Shown here: piece after piece, positions 1 through 6,807 of the stretch
How the letters are laid out: each line of letters starts with the position of its first letter
How positions within the stretch are numbered: the stretch's first letter is position 1
Assembly (NCBI GenBank): GCA_009776995.1
Contig: WRMR01000192.1
Location: 1 to 8,701, forward strand
Direction of reading: 5' to 3'
DNA from: Planctomycetaceae bacterium
Lineage (GTDB): Bacteria > Planctomycetota > Planctomycetia > Pirellulales > Thermoguttaceae
Length of the DNA stretch: 8,701 nt
Translations under genes and position numbers: made by a program
The notes under the pieces: generated by a model
Told to the model about the DNA's origin: nothing
The model's database searches: none
Seen by the model: the letters and a program-made list of their open reading frames with translations, nothing else

Positions 1-1
1 T

Positions 2-1219
2 CGTTGGTCAGGCGGAATTGACCACTACATTTACTGGCTCAAGGAACGCGTCGAGCAGATGCACAGCGTCCTCAAAAAAACCGGCAGCATCTTCCTGCAC
101 TGTGACTGGCACGCCAATGCCTATATCCGGGTGCATATTCTTGATAAGATTTTCGGCGACAAGAATTTTCGAGGTGACATTGTTTGGCAAAGAACGAACG
201 CACATAATAAAACGACGAATAAACTTGCGCCACTAACAGATACGATTTGGTACTACTCAAAATCGGGCAAATGTATTTACAATCCAGTTTATGTCAATCT
301 TTCAGATGAGTACAAAACATCCTTTTACAGATATGAGGACGAAAAAGGCCCTTACCAACTCGGTGATCTTACTGGATCGGATATAAGAAGTGGCGAATCC
401 GGACAAGAATGGAAAGGTTATAACCCAACAGTACGCAACAGACATTGGGCGATACCCGCAATACCAATCGAGACTATTGCCGGTAAAAACAAAGCGAAAA
501 GCCTTTCTACGATAGAAAAATTAGAACTGTTGTTGGAAAATGGCCTTATTGAATTTACCGGAAATGGCACTCCACGTTTCAAAAGATATTTGGAGACCTC
601 AAAAGGTAATTTAATCGGTAATATCTGGACAGACATCCAAAACGTCCAATCTCAATCCAAAGAACGCATCGGCTACCCGACCCAAAAGCCGGAAGCCTTG
701 ATGGAGCGCATTATTTCCATGGCCAGCAACGAAGGCGACGTCGTTCTCGACCCTTTTGTCGGCGGGGGAACAACGGTTGCCGTTGCCGACAGGCTCAACC
801 GGCAGTGGATCGGTATCGACCAGTCCGTCCAAGCAGTCAAAGTCACCGAGTTAAGGCTGGACAAGCAGCGCGATTTGTTCAGTGCGCCCTTCACGGTGCA
901 GTTGCACAAGTATGATTACGACACGCTGCGTTACAAGAACTCATTTGAGTTTGAACGGTGGATCGTGCAGCAGTTCGGCGGCGTCAGCAACGCGAAACAA
1001 CGCCACGACTTCGGACTGGACGGCAAAACGCCCGATGGAACGCCCATCCAGGTCAAACGCAGTGACAACGTTGGCCGCAATATCATCGATAATTTTCTCT
1101 CCTCGGCCAAACGGGCGGATAAAAGATTGTATGAAAAAACATCAAAGACAAGAAGCCCATCGGTTACGTCATTGCGTTTTCGTTCGGCAAAGGCGCGGTT
1201 GCCGAAGTGGCGCGGCTGA
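2..1219 (+). CDS. Site-specific DNA methyltransferase (beta class, probably N6-adenine) fused to a PD-(D/E)XK nuclease-like domain; 5'-partial, frameshifted near its 3' end
   Basis: The frame is open from base 2 and runs in from outside the window, so the first internal ATG (59) is not the true start. The opening residues (WSGGIDHYIYWLKERVEQM, then TGSIFLHCDWHANAYIR and LDKIFGDKNF) match the conserved block that follows the catalytic DPPY motif in type III Mod-like and related methyltransferases; that motif would lie just upstream. A variable stretch follows (about 190-655, probably the target-recognition domain), then motif X (GYPTQKP, 671-691) and motif I, which binds S-adenosylmethionine (DPFVGGGTT, 749-775). 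Motif I after the recognition domain defines the beta class. The C-terminal part (about 930-1130) has a D-x11-QVK pattern (D at 1019, QVK at 1049-1057) typical of PD-(D/E)XK nuclease folds. The last 27 codons before the 1217 stop are out of frame: homologous coding continues one frame back from about 1138. The target site and methylated base are inferred, not shown. Confidence 0.85.
   Translation, partial: RWSGGIDHYIYWLKERVEQMHSVLKKTGSIFLHCDWHANAYIRVHILDKIFGDKNFRGDIVWQRTNAHNKTTNKLAPLTDTIWYYSKSGKCIYNPVYVNLSDEYKTSFYRYEDEKGPYQLGDLTGSDIRSGESGQEWKGYNPTVRNRHWAIPAIPIETIAGKNKAKSLSTIEKLELLLENGLIEFTGNGTPRFKRYLETSKGNLIGNIWTDIQNVQSQSKERIGYPTQKPEALMERIISMASNEGDVVLDPFVGGGTTVAVADRLNRQWIGIDQSVQAVKVTELRLDKQRDLFSAPFTVQLHKYDYDTLRYKNSFEFERWIVQQFGGVSNAKQRHDFGLDGKTPDGTPIQVKRSDNVGRNIIDNFLSSAKRADKRLYEKTSKTRSPSVTSLRFRSAKARLPKWRG
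1134..1139 (+). other. A6 homopolymer at the apparent -1 frameshift in the methyltransferase gene
   Basis: Reading frame 2 gives Leu-Tyr-Glu-Lys up to 1138 and then turns into low-complexity residues that end at 1217-1219. Reading one base back from AAA at 1136-1138 gives Lys-Asn-Ile-Lys-Asp and a well-behaved sequence (PIGYVIAFSFGKGAVAEVA) that runs on to 1578. The simplest cause is loss of one A from an original A7 run, either a real mutation or a sequencing or assembly error. The heptamer A AAA AAC is present at 1134-1140, but it is not in the phase needed for a classical tandem -1 slip from the incoming frame; only a single-tRNA slip on AAA would work. Confidence 0.8.
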
Positions 1220-1578
1220 AGCTGGAAGAAAACGCCGTCATTGAACTGGTGACGGTGGAAACCATCGTGCCCATTGCGATGAAACCAACCGTCACAGTCA
1301 AAATGCGCGAGCAGGGTAAGGACGCCAAAGGCAACCGCAAAATTGAGTTTTCCGCCCAAGGCGAGAGCGAAGCGGGCGTCGAGTTTTACAGTTGGGATTT
1401 CGATTACGACGCCGAAAAAGGCTTCAAGGCGTCGGTGATGATTGACAAGAAAGGCCGCCAGAGCCGCCAGTTCAAAGCCGGCGTCCACACCATCGCGGTG
1501 AAGGTCGTTGACAATGAGGGACTCGAAAGCACTGAAACCATCAAACTCAAAGTCAACGGCGTTGTGAAGAAAATGTAA
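1138..1578 (+). CDS. C-terminal part of the same methyltransferase/nuclease polypeptide, ending in a PKD/Ig-like domain (separated by the frameshift)
   Basis: This segment continues the upstream protein after the A6 slip; the frame is closed just before it by TGA at 1132-1134. A GTG at 1207 is the only plausible internal start if it is made separately, but clear coding sequence begins earlier, at about 1138. The first part (GYVIAFSFGKGAVAEVARLK, then VTVETIVPI) looks like the last strands and helix of the nuclease-like domain. From about 1282 to 1563 there is a beta-sandwich module with features of PKD/Ig-like domains: a WDFD motif at 1393-1404, then FKAGVHTIAVKVVDNEGLES and a closing KLKVNG. 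Such domains are usually found in secreted or surface proteins, so one at the end of a DNA-modification enzyme is unusual; here it may serve protein contacts or assembly. It has no signal peptide. It is called a fragment of one gene rather than an independent gene because both sides of the frameshift fit one continuous protein. Confidence 0.7.
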   Translation, partial: NIKDKKPIGYVIAFSFGKGAVAEVARLKLEENAVIELVTVETIVPIAMKPTVTVKMREQGKDAKGNRKIEFSAQGESEAGVEFYSWDFDYDAEKGFKASVMIDKKGRQSRQFKAGVHTIAVKVVDNEGLESTETIKLKVNGVVKKM

Positions 1579-1658
1579 ATTCCACCGGCATCCATGATAT
1601 GACCGCCCTGCCACAATACGGGGCAACCCCCATACTAACCACAAACAATGAATCCATC

Positions 1659-2846
1659 ATGAAAACACTTGACATCAAACTTGCAAAAATTCTGGCCGAC
1701 CGCAGTTGCAACGATTTCATTCTTGCCGATGCAAAAGACGCGGATATGGCTTACGGGCTTTCGGCACCGGGTCAGAGTCCGGAACATTACGGTCATGAGG
1801 CGAAATTCCGCACACTCGACGAATACCGGCAGATCATCCGCGAAGTCGCAGCCCAGCAGCTCGTTGACATCGTTCTGATGAGCGCGAGTACGAACGAAGT
1901 GCTGACGATTCGCGAGCGGATTTTCGACAACACGGGCATCACGCCGGCCATTCGCGCCAACGACACGACCGACATCTGGCTCGCCGGGAGCGGGATGCGT
2001 TACACGACCGACCCGTCAATGCCGTTTCGCAGCGCGACGCTTGACCATGCCATGTGCGGCAAATACCAGTGTTCGCCGGAAGAGCGGAAACTCGGTGCCG
2101 ACCTCGGACTGTATTCGATCACGTACAACAACGACACGGAGCGCGACTGGATCGCACTGAATGCCTACAACGCGTTCCGTCTCGAAGCCGAACCGAAGGG
2201 GTTCCGGCACTTCCTTGAGGTGTTCAGCCCGAACGTCAGTAACGAACACACGCCGAAAAACATCGGAAAATTCGTCAGCGACCACATCGTGCGGACACTG
2301 GCCGGCGTGACCGGGCGCGGCAGGCCGGTATTTCTCAAAATTCCGTATTACGGCCCTGCCGCGATGGAATCGCTGGCCCGCTACGACAGTCATATCGTGG
2401 TCGGCATTCTCGGCGGCTCGGCAGGCACGACCTTCGACGCCTTCCAGATGCTTTGGGAAGCGAAAAAGTACGGCGCAAGGGTCGCCCTGTACGGCCGCAA
2501 GATCAACAATGCGGAACACCAGCTCGGTTTCATTTACTATCTCCGCGCGATTGCCGACGGGAACATCATGCCCGAAGAAGCCACCCGGGCTTATCACGCC
2601 GACCTGAAACGGCTTGGCATTCCGTCACGCCGCACATTGGAAGATGACCTGATGGCGACGGAAACCTCCGACAGTTACTCGGCGCAAAGCGGCGGCAAAA
2701 AGAAAACGCTGTCCTCGCCCGGCATTGCCCATAACGCGGCGAACAGTTCGCCCAACACGCCGGAACAGGAGCCGGACTTTTCAACCATGACCACCGCCGA
2801 AAAAACGCAGTACAATCTCGAACGCTGGAAACGCATTATCGGGTAA
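1659..2846 (+). CDS. Uncharacterised aldolase-like (class I / DeoC-LacD-like TIM barrel) protein
   Basis: The product is 395 residues if it starts at ATG 1659. An in-frame ATG at 1599 would add 20 residues, but these (MTALPQYGAT...) look like translated leader, whereas MKTLDIKLAKILADRSCNDF looks like a true N terminus. Neither start has a clear Shine-Dalgarno sequence. No signal peptide or membrane segment is visible, so it is probably cytoplasmic. The body alternates strand and helix like a TIM barrel: LVDIVLMSAS (about 68-77), FLEVFSPN (185-192), VFLKIPYYGP (224-233, with Lys227 a possible Schiff-base lysine), VGILGGSAGTTFDAF (248-262, resembling an aldolase phosphate-binding loop) and ARVALYGRKIN (273-283). 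Residues about 337-380 are rich in Ser, Gly, Lys, Asn and Pro and look disordered; they lead to a final amphipathic segment (MTTAEKTQYNLERWKRIIG). The aldolase assignment rests on recalled family patterns; substrate and reaction are unknown. It lies 80 bases after the methyltransferase gene on the same strand, with no evident functional tie. Confidence 0.75.
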   Translation: MKTLDIKLAKILADRSCNDFILADAKDADMAYGLSAPGQSPEHYGHEAKFRTLDEYRQIIREVAAQQLVDIVLMSASTNEVLTIRERIFDNTGITPAIRANDTTDIWLAGSGMRYTTDPSMPFRSATLDHAMCGKYQCSPEERKLGADLGLYSITYNNDTERDWIALNAYNAFRLEAEPKGFRHFLEVFSPNVSNEHTPKNIGKFVSDHIVRTLAGVTGRGRPVFLKIPYYGPAAMESLARYDSHIVVGILGGSAGTTFDAFQMLWEAKKYGARVALYGRKINNAEHQLGFIYYLRAIADGNIMPEEATRAYHADLKRLGIPSRRTLEDDLMATETSDSYSAQSGGKKKTLSSPGIAHNAANSSPNTPEQEPDFSTMTTAEKTQYNLERWKRIIG

Positions 2847-2875
2847 GGTGCAGCGAAAATATAAGTTGTTCAAAA

Positions 2876-2912
2876 GCAGTAGCCGGGAGCGTAAGAACAG
2901 CAGCCGGGAACG
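2876..2912 (+). repeat. Two tandem imperfect copies of a 16-bp GC-rich word
   Basis: GCAGTAGCCGGGAGCG (2876-2891) and ACAGCAGCCGGGAACG (2897-2912) match at 13 of 16 positions with a 21-base period. A third copy in reverse orientation at 3004-3019 matches the second copy at 15 of 16 positions, so the word is also a building block of the larger inverted repeat. Confidence 0.75.
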
Positions 2913-3020
2913 AAACGAAGTGGAGTGACCGGATTCGGACGTTTTACCGGGGACAACGTGAAATTTGCATGTCAACCGGTCACTCCGTTCACTGCGCTCT
3001 CTGCGTTCCCGGTTGCTGTC
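2895..3020. repeat. Imperfect inverted repeat between convergent genes; possible bidirectional terminator or non-autonomous repeat element
   Basis: The left arm (2895-2932) contains ACAGCAGCCGGGAACG and ends in GGAGTGACCGG. The right arm (2976-3020) begins CCGGTCACTCC and ends CGTTCCCGGTTGCTGTCC. The arms pair at both ends, with an internal bulge because the right arm is a few bases longer. A 43-base centre (2933-2975) separates them. The element occupies most of the gap between the stop of the aldolase-like gene (2846) and the stop of the hydrolase gene (3025). Neither outer flank has a strong T run, so rho-independent termination is only a possibility. The modular word structure is typical of interspersed intergenic repeats. 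Confidence 0.75.
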
Positions 3021-3024
3021 CTGC

Positions 3025-6000
3025 TTAAAATGTTACTTTATTGTGCAGCAACACTGCCGGGCCGGTCAGACCGCTTTCAATGAGCGGTGTGTCTTTCGTC
3101 AGTTTTTGAATGTTGGTTTTGGTTTTCCGTTCGGATTCCGGCAGTGCGGCGTCCCCGATGATACGGTTGGCCCAGTGGTTGGCGACTTCAATTTCAAGTT
3201 GGTTTTCGCCCGGCTTGAGAGCCGCAGTGATATCGACTTGATACGGTTTCGCCCAAACAATGCCGCAGCACTGGCCGCTGACTTTTACTTCGGCCATTTC
3301 GGCAACACTTCCGAACTGTAGCACCACCCGCGATTCACCATCAAGCATCGTTGCCGGAACATCAATCGTCTTGCTGTAAGTCGCGATGCCGCTGTAAAAC
3401 TTGACGCCGTCCATTTCGTGTTGGTTCCACGGAACGAGTTGTTCCAACACGATCTGCTTTGGTCCCCCCCATTGCTCATCGAACGCGACGTTCCAGGAGC
3501 CGGTGATTTCCTGCTTGGTGAGTACGGTCGGCGAATTGGACGTGGTGACTCCTTGCGCACCAGGCGAAATATTCTCACGAAACACGACGAAAATCGAACC
3601 ATGCCCGGAAAAATCCAGAGGTAAAATCGTCCGGCCGTTTTCCTGGCGGAACGCGGTGGCTTGACGGATTTCGCCGGTCAGCGCATCCCAAAGCTCCGGT
3701 TGTTTCCCGGTCACGCGGAAGGCACACTGCATCGAATCGGGGTTGGCCGAAAGATTCGCAACGAAATAAACATGAGCGTCAACGCCCGAACGCAAATCCG
3801 CCGGAACCGTATTGACATCCTTCGCCGAAAATTCTGCAAAGGGTTTGAGGTTGATGTTCGCCGTCTGGTTTTGATAAACGACGCGATGGATCGAATCCAC
3901 ACGGGGTTCGGCGTTGGTGCCGCTGATTCGTTCAAAATCAGGCTGCAAGCGGTCCTGTTGCAATAGTTCACGGGAAGTCATTCCCCAAACAACACGGCCT
4001 TTGCCCACATTGCGAATCCCCGGTGCGGCGGTTTCATTACCCCAAAGTTGGTCGGCCATTGCGCGAACATCAGCATCCGCCTGGGGTGTGCCGGCGAGAC
4101 CTGTGATGCGTGTTGGTTTCGGACCAATCACGGTCAAACCGTCTTCCATCACCCACGTCACCAGCTTGCGCAGGATGACTTCGGAAATGCTGGGACGATT
4201 CGGCAATACGAGAACCTTGTAACTTGTGCCGTCCGCCAGGAAAATCATACCGTCTTTCACCGAAACGCGCTGACGTAGCACCTCTTCGGTCGCCGTGTCG
4301 AAGTCGTAACCGGGCAACGATTGCGCGGTGTTGGCCCATTTCATTTGCGTGAAGTTCGGCGAGTTTTCGCCGTAAAACTCCAGCACATCCGCCGCGAAAA
4401 GCCCCTGTTGCAACAAAAACTGCGACCGGTTGATGTACTTGAGAAAATCCTCCGACTTGGCAAAGGTGAAATTGTTGGTATTGAAGTGCGTTCCGGCAAA
4501 ATATTCCTGACCGGGCAAGCCCATCTCTTTCGGTGAACAGGTGAACGCATGCCAGACGAGCAGGTTCATGCCTTCGCACAGTGCCTGGTCGAACGAGGGC
4601 TTGAGATTGTCGGAAAACGACTCCTGCCAGTGCATCCCGATGTTGGTGAACCCTTCTGCGGCGACAATCCGCCGGCCGGACGTATGCGCCGCCGTGGCCG
4701 GTTGTTTCAGGAAAAAGCGGTTGACGTCGCCGACGCGGTGACGCGGCGACCAGCTCCAAAATTCCGACATCGGGATGTCACTCAGACCGAGCAATTGCAG
4801 CGAATCAAACGGCCCGCCGTGCGGTCCACCTGATTCCGGGTGAATGCCGATCCCGTATTTTGCGGCGAGATTTTGCATCAGCACGTAATGATTGTCGCGG
4901 ATGCAATCGGCAATCGTGCGGCGATAATCGCTCAGGAAGCGGTTGGAGACTTCGCGGTTGTCAAGAATTTTCCCCGCGACAATCGGGAGAAACGGCGTCG
5001 GGTCGTAACCGCGACGGGTTTTGAACTCGTCGATGAAATGGTGCGACCAGTTCATTCCGCCGGCCTCCCAACTGTCGGTGTGAACGTAACGCAACACTTT
5101 GCCTGCCAACGGACCGGCGTCATCAATGAGCGGCTGAACCGCCGTGTCCCAATACATGACAAACGCTTCCGGGTCGAGATAATCCAGCGTGTAACCCTGC
5201 CAGTCGCCGCTGGCGGTCGAAACATGCGAGCCCGATTGCGTGTAGCCGAACCGGATGACCGTCCAATCGCCTCCGGGCACGTCCCAGATAAGCTTGCCGT
5301 CCGCATTCATCTTGTCGCCGATGACAAGCACTTCATCCAGCCGGGCGTCTTCTTCACCGGGCGTCATCGGTTCGTCCAGTTCCAGCGGCAGACAATCCGG
5401 CACGGAAAATCCGGCTTCCCGATCCGCGATCTTGACGTTGTAATCCTTGAGCCGGTTCCCCTGCTGTTTCATTGCGCCGAGGCTCACATTGCCGTCCAGC
5501 ATCGCAATTTCCGCGATTTGTGCGTTTCGCGGACTGTCCGGATGGCTCGGATCGTAAGCGGAAGTGATCGTCAGCCGGAACTGCTTTGCTTCGGTGCGGC
5601 GGAAGGACGCTTTGGTCTCGGCGTTATTCCGGCAGGTGAATTCCACGAGCGGCATCCAGGTTTTCCCGTCGTCGTTGGAAAATGCGAGTTCGCAATCCTT
5701 TGGGCCATAACCGGGGCGTCCCAAAATGAGTATCCCGTCGGCGGCAACGCTCTTTTCAAACGTCAACGTCAGATATTCCGGCGAGGTTTTGGAGACCGGC
5801 CTTTCCGGGCTGCTACCGTCGGAGACCCAAAACGTGTCACGATTTCCGTCGTTGGCAAGAGTTGCGGGAAACTGCCTTTGCGAGGAACTTGCGGAAACGG
5901 AAACATGCACTTGCGCAACGTCAATCGTTTTATTGGGGATGGCCAATACGGTGACATCGCGGTAATACTCGGTGCCTGACGCCCTGTCCCGGAACGCTCT

Positions 6001-6501
6001 CGGTCGCGGAAGTTCGATTTCGACCTTGCCCGGCCCGCTGACGGTTGTTTCTGAAAACGTGACGAGTTTCGCGGCGTGTTCCGGCGTGATGAACGGTGCC
6101 CCGAAATTCCAGCCGCTTTGAATATTCAGGCTGATGGACAGCCCGAGTCGGCCGGCTTCCTTGAGTGCGTGCTGAAAGAGTTTGCGCCATTCCGCCGTCC
6201 CGAACATGGGACCTGCGGGAACACGAATATTCCCGTCCTGGCTGGAACCGTCAGCGTCGAAAATGATCGCCCCGCCGAAGCCCTTGGCTTTCATTCCTTC
6301 CAGATCGCGCGTAATCGATTCTTCCGTCACGTTGCCGTTGAGCCACCACCAATAGGCCCAAAGTTTCGCCGAATCCGGCGGCGTTTGGAACCCGGCGGCA
6401 AGCGGGTCGGAAGATGAACTCTGCCCGGAGGAGGGTGTTGTCAATGTTATCGCCAACGCAAGGCAGATAATTAATTGCAAACAGCAAGTGTATTTTTTCA
6501 T
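3025..6501 (-). CDS. Secreted GH106-type glycoside hydrolase (predicted alpha-L-rhamnosidase) with embedded F5/8C-like and C-terminal GH2-type sugar-binding domains
   Basis: The 1158-residue product begins with a signal peptide (MKK, hydrophobic core about 8-21, likely cleavage near 24-30), so it probably acts in the periplasm or outside the cell. The N-terminal block FQTPPDSAKLWAYWWWLNG (38-56), DLEGMKAKGFGGAIIFDADG (66-85) and LNIQSGWNFG (125-134) has the signature of GH106. Residues about 195-336 form an embedded F5/8 type C-like module (FPATLANDGNRDTFW, then FRLTITSAYDP). The catalytic region follows: HTDSWEAGGMNWS (474-486), RRGYDP (496-501), HPESGG (554-559), PMSEFW (577-582) and AAEGFTN (614-620). 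Candidate catalytic glutamates are Glu479 and Glu580, with Glu556 and Glu616 also conserved-looking; the exact pair is inferred. The C-terminal beta-sandwich (about 998-1150) carries KFYSGIATYSK, ANHWANRIIGD and SGLTGPAVLL, as in GH106 tails. The length is normal and the frame intact. GH106 enzymes remove alpha-L-rhamnose from glycans; the substrate here is unproven. Its start has only a weak GAAAG upstream. It is the last of three minus-strand genes, but the 306-base gap argues for its own promoter. Confidence 0.88.
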   Translation of the reverse strand: MKKYTCCLQLIICLALAITLTTPSSGQSSSSDPLAAGFQTPPDSAKLWAYWWWLNGNVTEESITRDLEGMKAKGFGGAIIFDADGSSQDGNIRVPAGPMFGTAEWRKLFQHALKEAGRLGLSISLNIQSGWNFGAPFITPEHAAKLVTFSETTVSGPGKVEIELPRPRAFRDRASGTEYYRDVTVLAIPNKTIDVAQVHVSVSASSSQRQFPATLANDGNRDTFWVSDGSSPERPVSKTSPEYLTLTFEKSVAADGILILGRPGYGPKDCELAFSNDDGKTWMPLVEFTCRNNAETKASFRRTEAKQFRLTITSAYDPSHPDSPRNAQIAEIAMLDGNVSLGAMKQQGNRLKDYNVKIADREAGFSVPDCLPLELDEPMTPGEEDARLDEVLVIGDKMNADGKLIWDVPGGDWTVIRFGYTQSGSHVSTASGDWQGYTLDYLDPEAFVMYWDTAVQPLIDDAGPLAGKVLRYVHTDSWEAGGMNWSHHFIDEFKTRRGYDPTPFLPIVAGKILDNREVSNRFLSDYRRTIADCIRDNHYVLMQNLAAKYGIGIHPESGGPHGGPFDSLQLLGLSDIPMSEFWSWSPRHRVGDVNRFFLKQPATAAHTSGRRIVAAEGFTNIGMHWQESFSDNLKPSFDQALCEGMNLLVWHAFTCSPKEMGLPGQEYFAGTHFNTNNFTFAKSEDFLKYINRSQFLLQQGLFAADVLEFYGENSPNFTQMKWANTAQSLPGYDFDTATEEVLRQRVSVKDGMIFLADGTSYKVLVLPNRPSISEVILRKLVTWVMEDGLTVIGPKPTRITGLAGTPQADADVRAMADQLWGNETAAPGIRNVGKGRVVWGMTSRELLQQDRLQPDFERISGTNAEPRVDSIHRVVYQNQTANINLKPFAEFSAKDVNTVPADLRSGVDAHVYFVANLSANPDSMQCAFRVTGKQPELWDALTGEIRQATAFRQENGRTILPLDFSGHGSIFVVFRENISPGAQGVTTSNSPTVLTKQEITGSWNVAFDEQWGGPKQIVLEQLVPWNQHEMDGVKFYSGIATYSKTIDVPATMLDGESRVVLQFGSVAEMAEVKVSGQCCGIVWAKPYQVDITAALKPGENQLEIEVANHWANRIIGDAALPESERKTKTNIQKLTKDTPLIESGLTGPAVLLHNKVTF

Positions 6502-6570
6502 GGGTGAAATCTTTCTGGTGTTAGCGATGATGTGTCCTGAAAAAGAACGCGATTATGAAAACACATTATG

Positions 6571-6712
6571 TGTCCCTACGGGACAAAGGAATAATGAGAG
6601 CGATTTGATTTCTACCAATATAGTTGTCCCTACGGGACAAACCACGTCCCGTTCGGGACGGTATTTTGGTAGAAAAACGGTCTTTCCAACAACCAGCGTC
6701 CCGGAGGGACGC
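6571..6712. repeat. Cluster of four short palindromes with a GTCCC...GGGAC core
   Basis: Four perfect short inverted repeats lie in the 306-base gap between the hydrolase and lipoprotein genes: TGTCCC-TAC-GGGACA (6571-6585), TTGTCCC-TAC-GGGACAA (6624-6640), CGTCCCG-TT-CGGGACG (6645-6660) and GCGTCCC-GGA-GGGACGC (6696-6712). The second and third are additionally bracketed by an 8-bp inverted repeat, TCTACCAA (6611-6618) and TTGGTAGA (6666-6673). The rest of the gap (6502-6570 and 6713-6807) shows no gene. The cluster could be an interspersed repeat family, operator sites upstream of the hydrolase gene, or mRNA hairpins in its leader; the sequence alone does not decide. Confidence 0.8.
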
Positions 6713-6742
6713 AATATCGATAGAAAGTGCTGACGGTAACAC

Positions 6743-6772
6743 AAAAACACCGCACCGGTCAAACAAAACCGG
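6743..6772 (-). terminator. Weak possible rho-independent terminator after the lipoprotein gene
   Basis: Read on the minus strand, CCGGT (6772-6768) can pair with ACCGG (6759-6755) across an 8-base loop, and five T residues follow at 6747-6743. The stem is only five base pairs and the T run starts eight bases after it, so this is a marginal candidate. Confidence 0.2.
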
Positions 6773-6807
6773 CACGGTTGAATTGTAACACAAAAGCCGA
6801 AGGAACA

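Noticed and set aside
1134..1140. Classical programmed -1 frameshift heptamer A AAA AAC
   Set aside because: The heptamer is in the phase of the destination frame, not the incoming frame, so a tandem slip is not expected; an indel or error is simpler.
931..1644. 237-codon open frame antisense to the methyltransferase 3' region
   Set aside because: The composition is that of a shadow frame (rich in His, Phe, Asn, Asp) and the plus strand has clear domain motifs here.
2016..2597. 193-codon open frame antisense to the aldolase-like gene
   Set aside because: It has no motif or signal sequence and overlaps a well-supported gene completely.
2965..3321. Plus-strand open frame beginning with Leu-Arg-Ser repeats
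   Set aside because: The repeats come from the inverted-repeat arm, and the rest is antisense to the hydrolase gene.
4070..4759. 229-codon open frame on the minus strand
   Set aside because: It is an alternative frame of the GH106-like gene, whose own frame carries all family motifs.
4840..5979. 379-codon open frame on the plus strand
   Set aside because: It lies wholly antisense to the intact GH106-like gene, has no recognisable motif, and is explained by the codon bias of the opposite strand.
6571..6712. Possible CRISPR array from the repeated GTCCC units
   Set aside because: Repeats are under 18 bases, differ in loop and flank, are unevenly spaced (centres about 54, 20 and 51 bases apart), and there are no cas genes.
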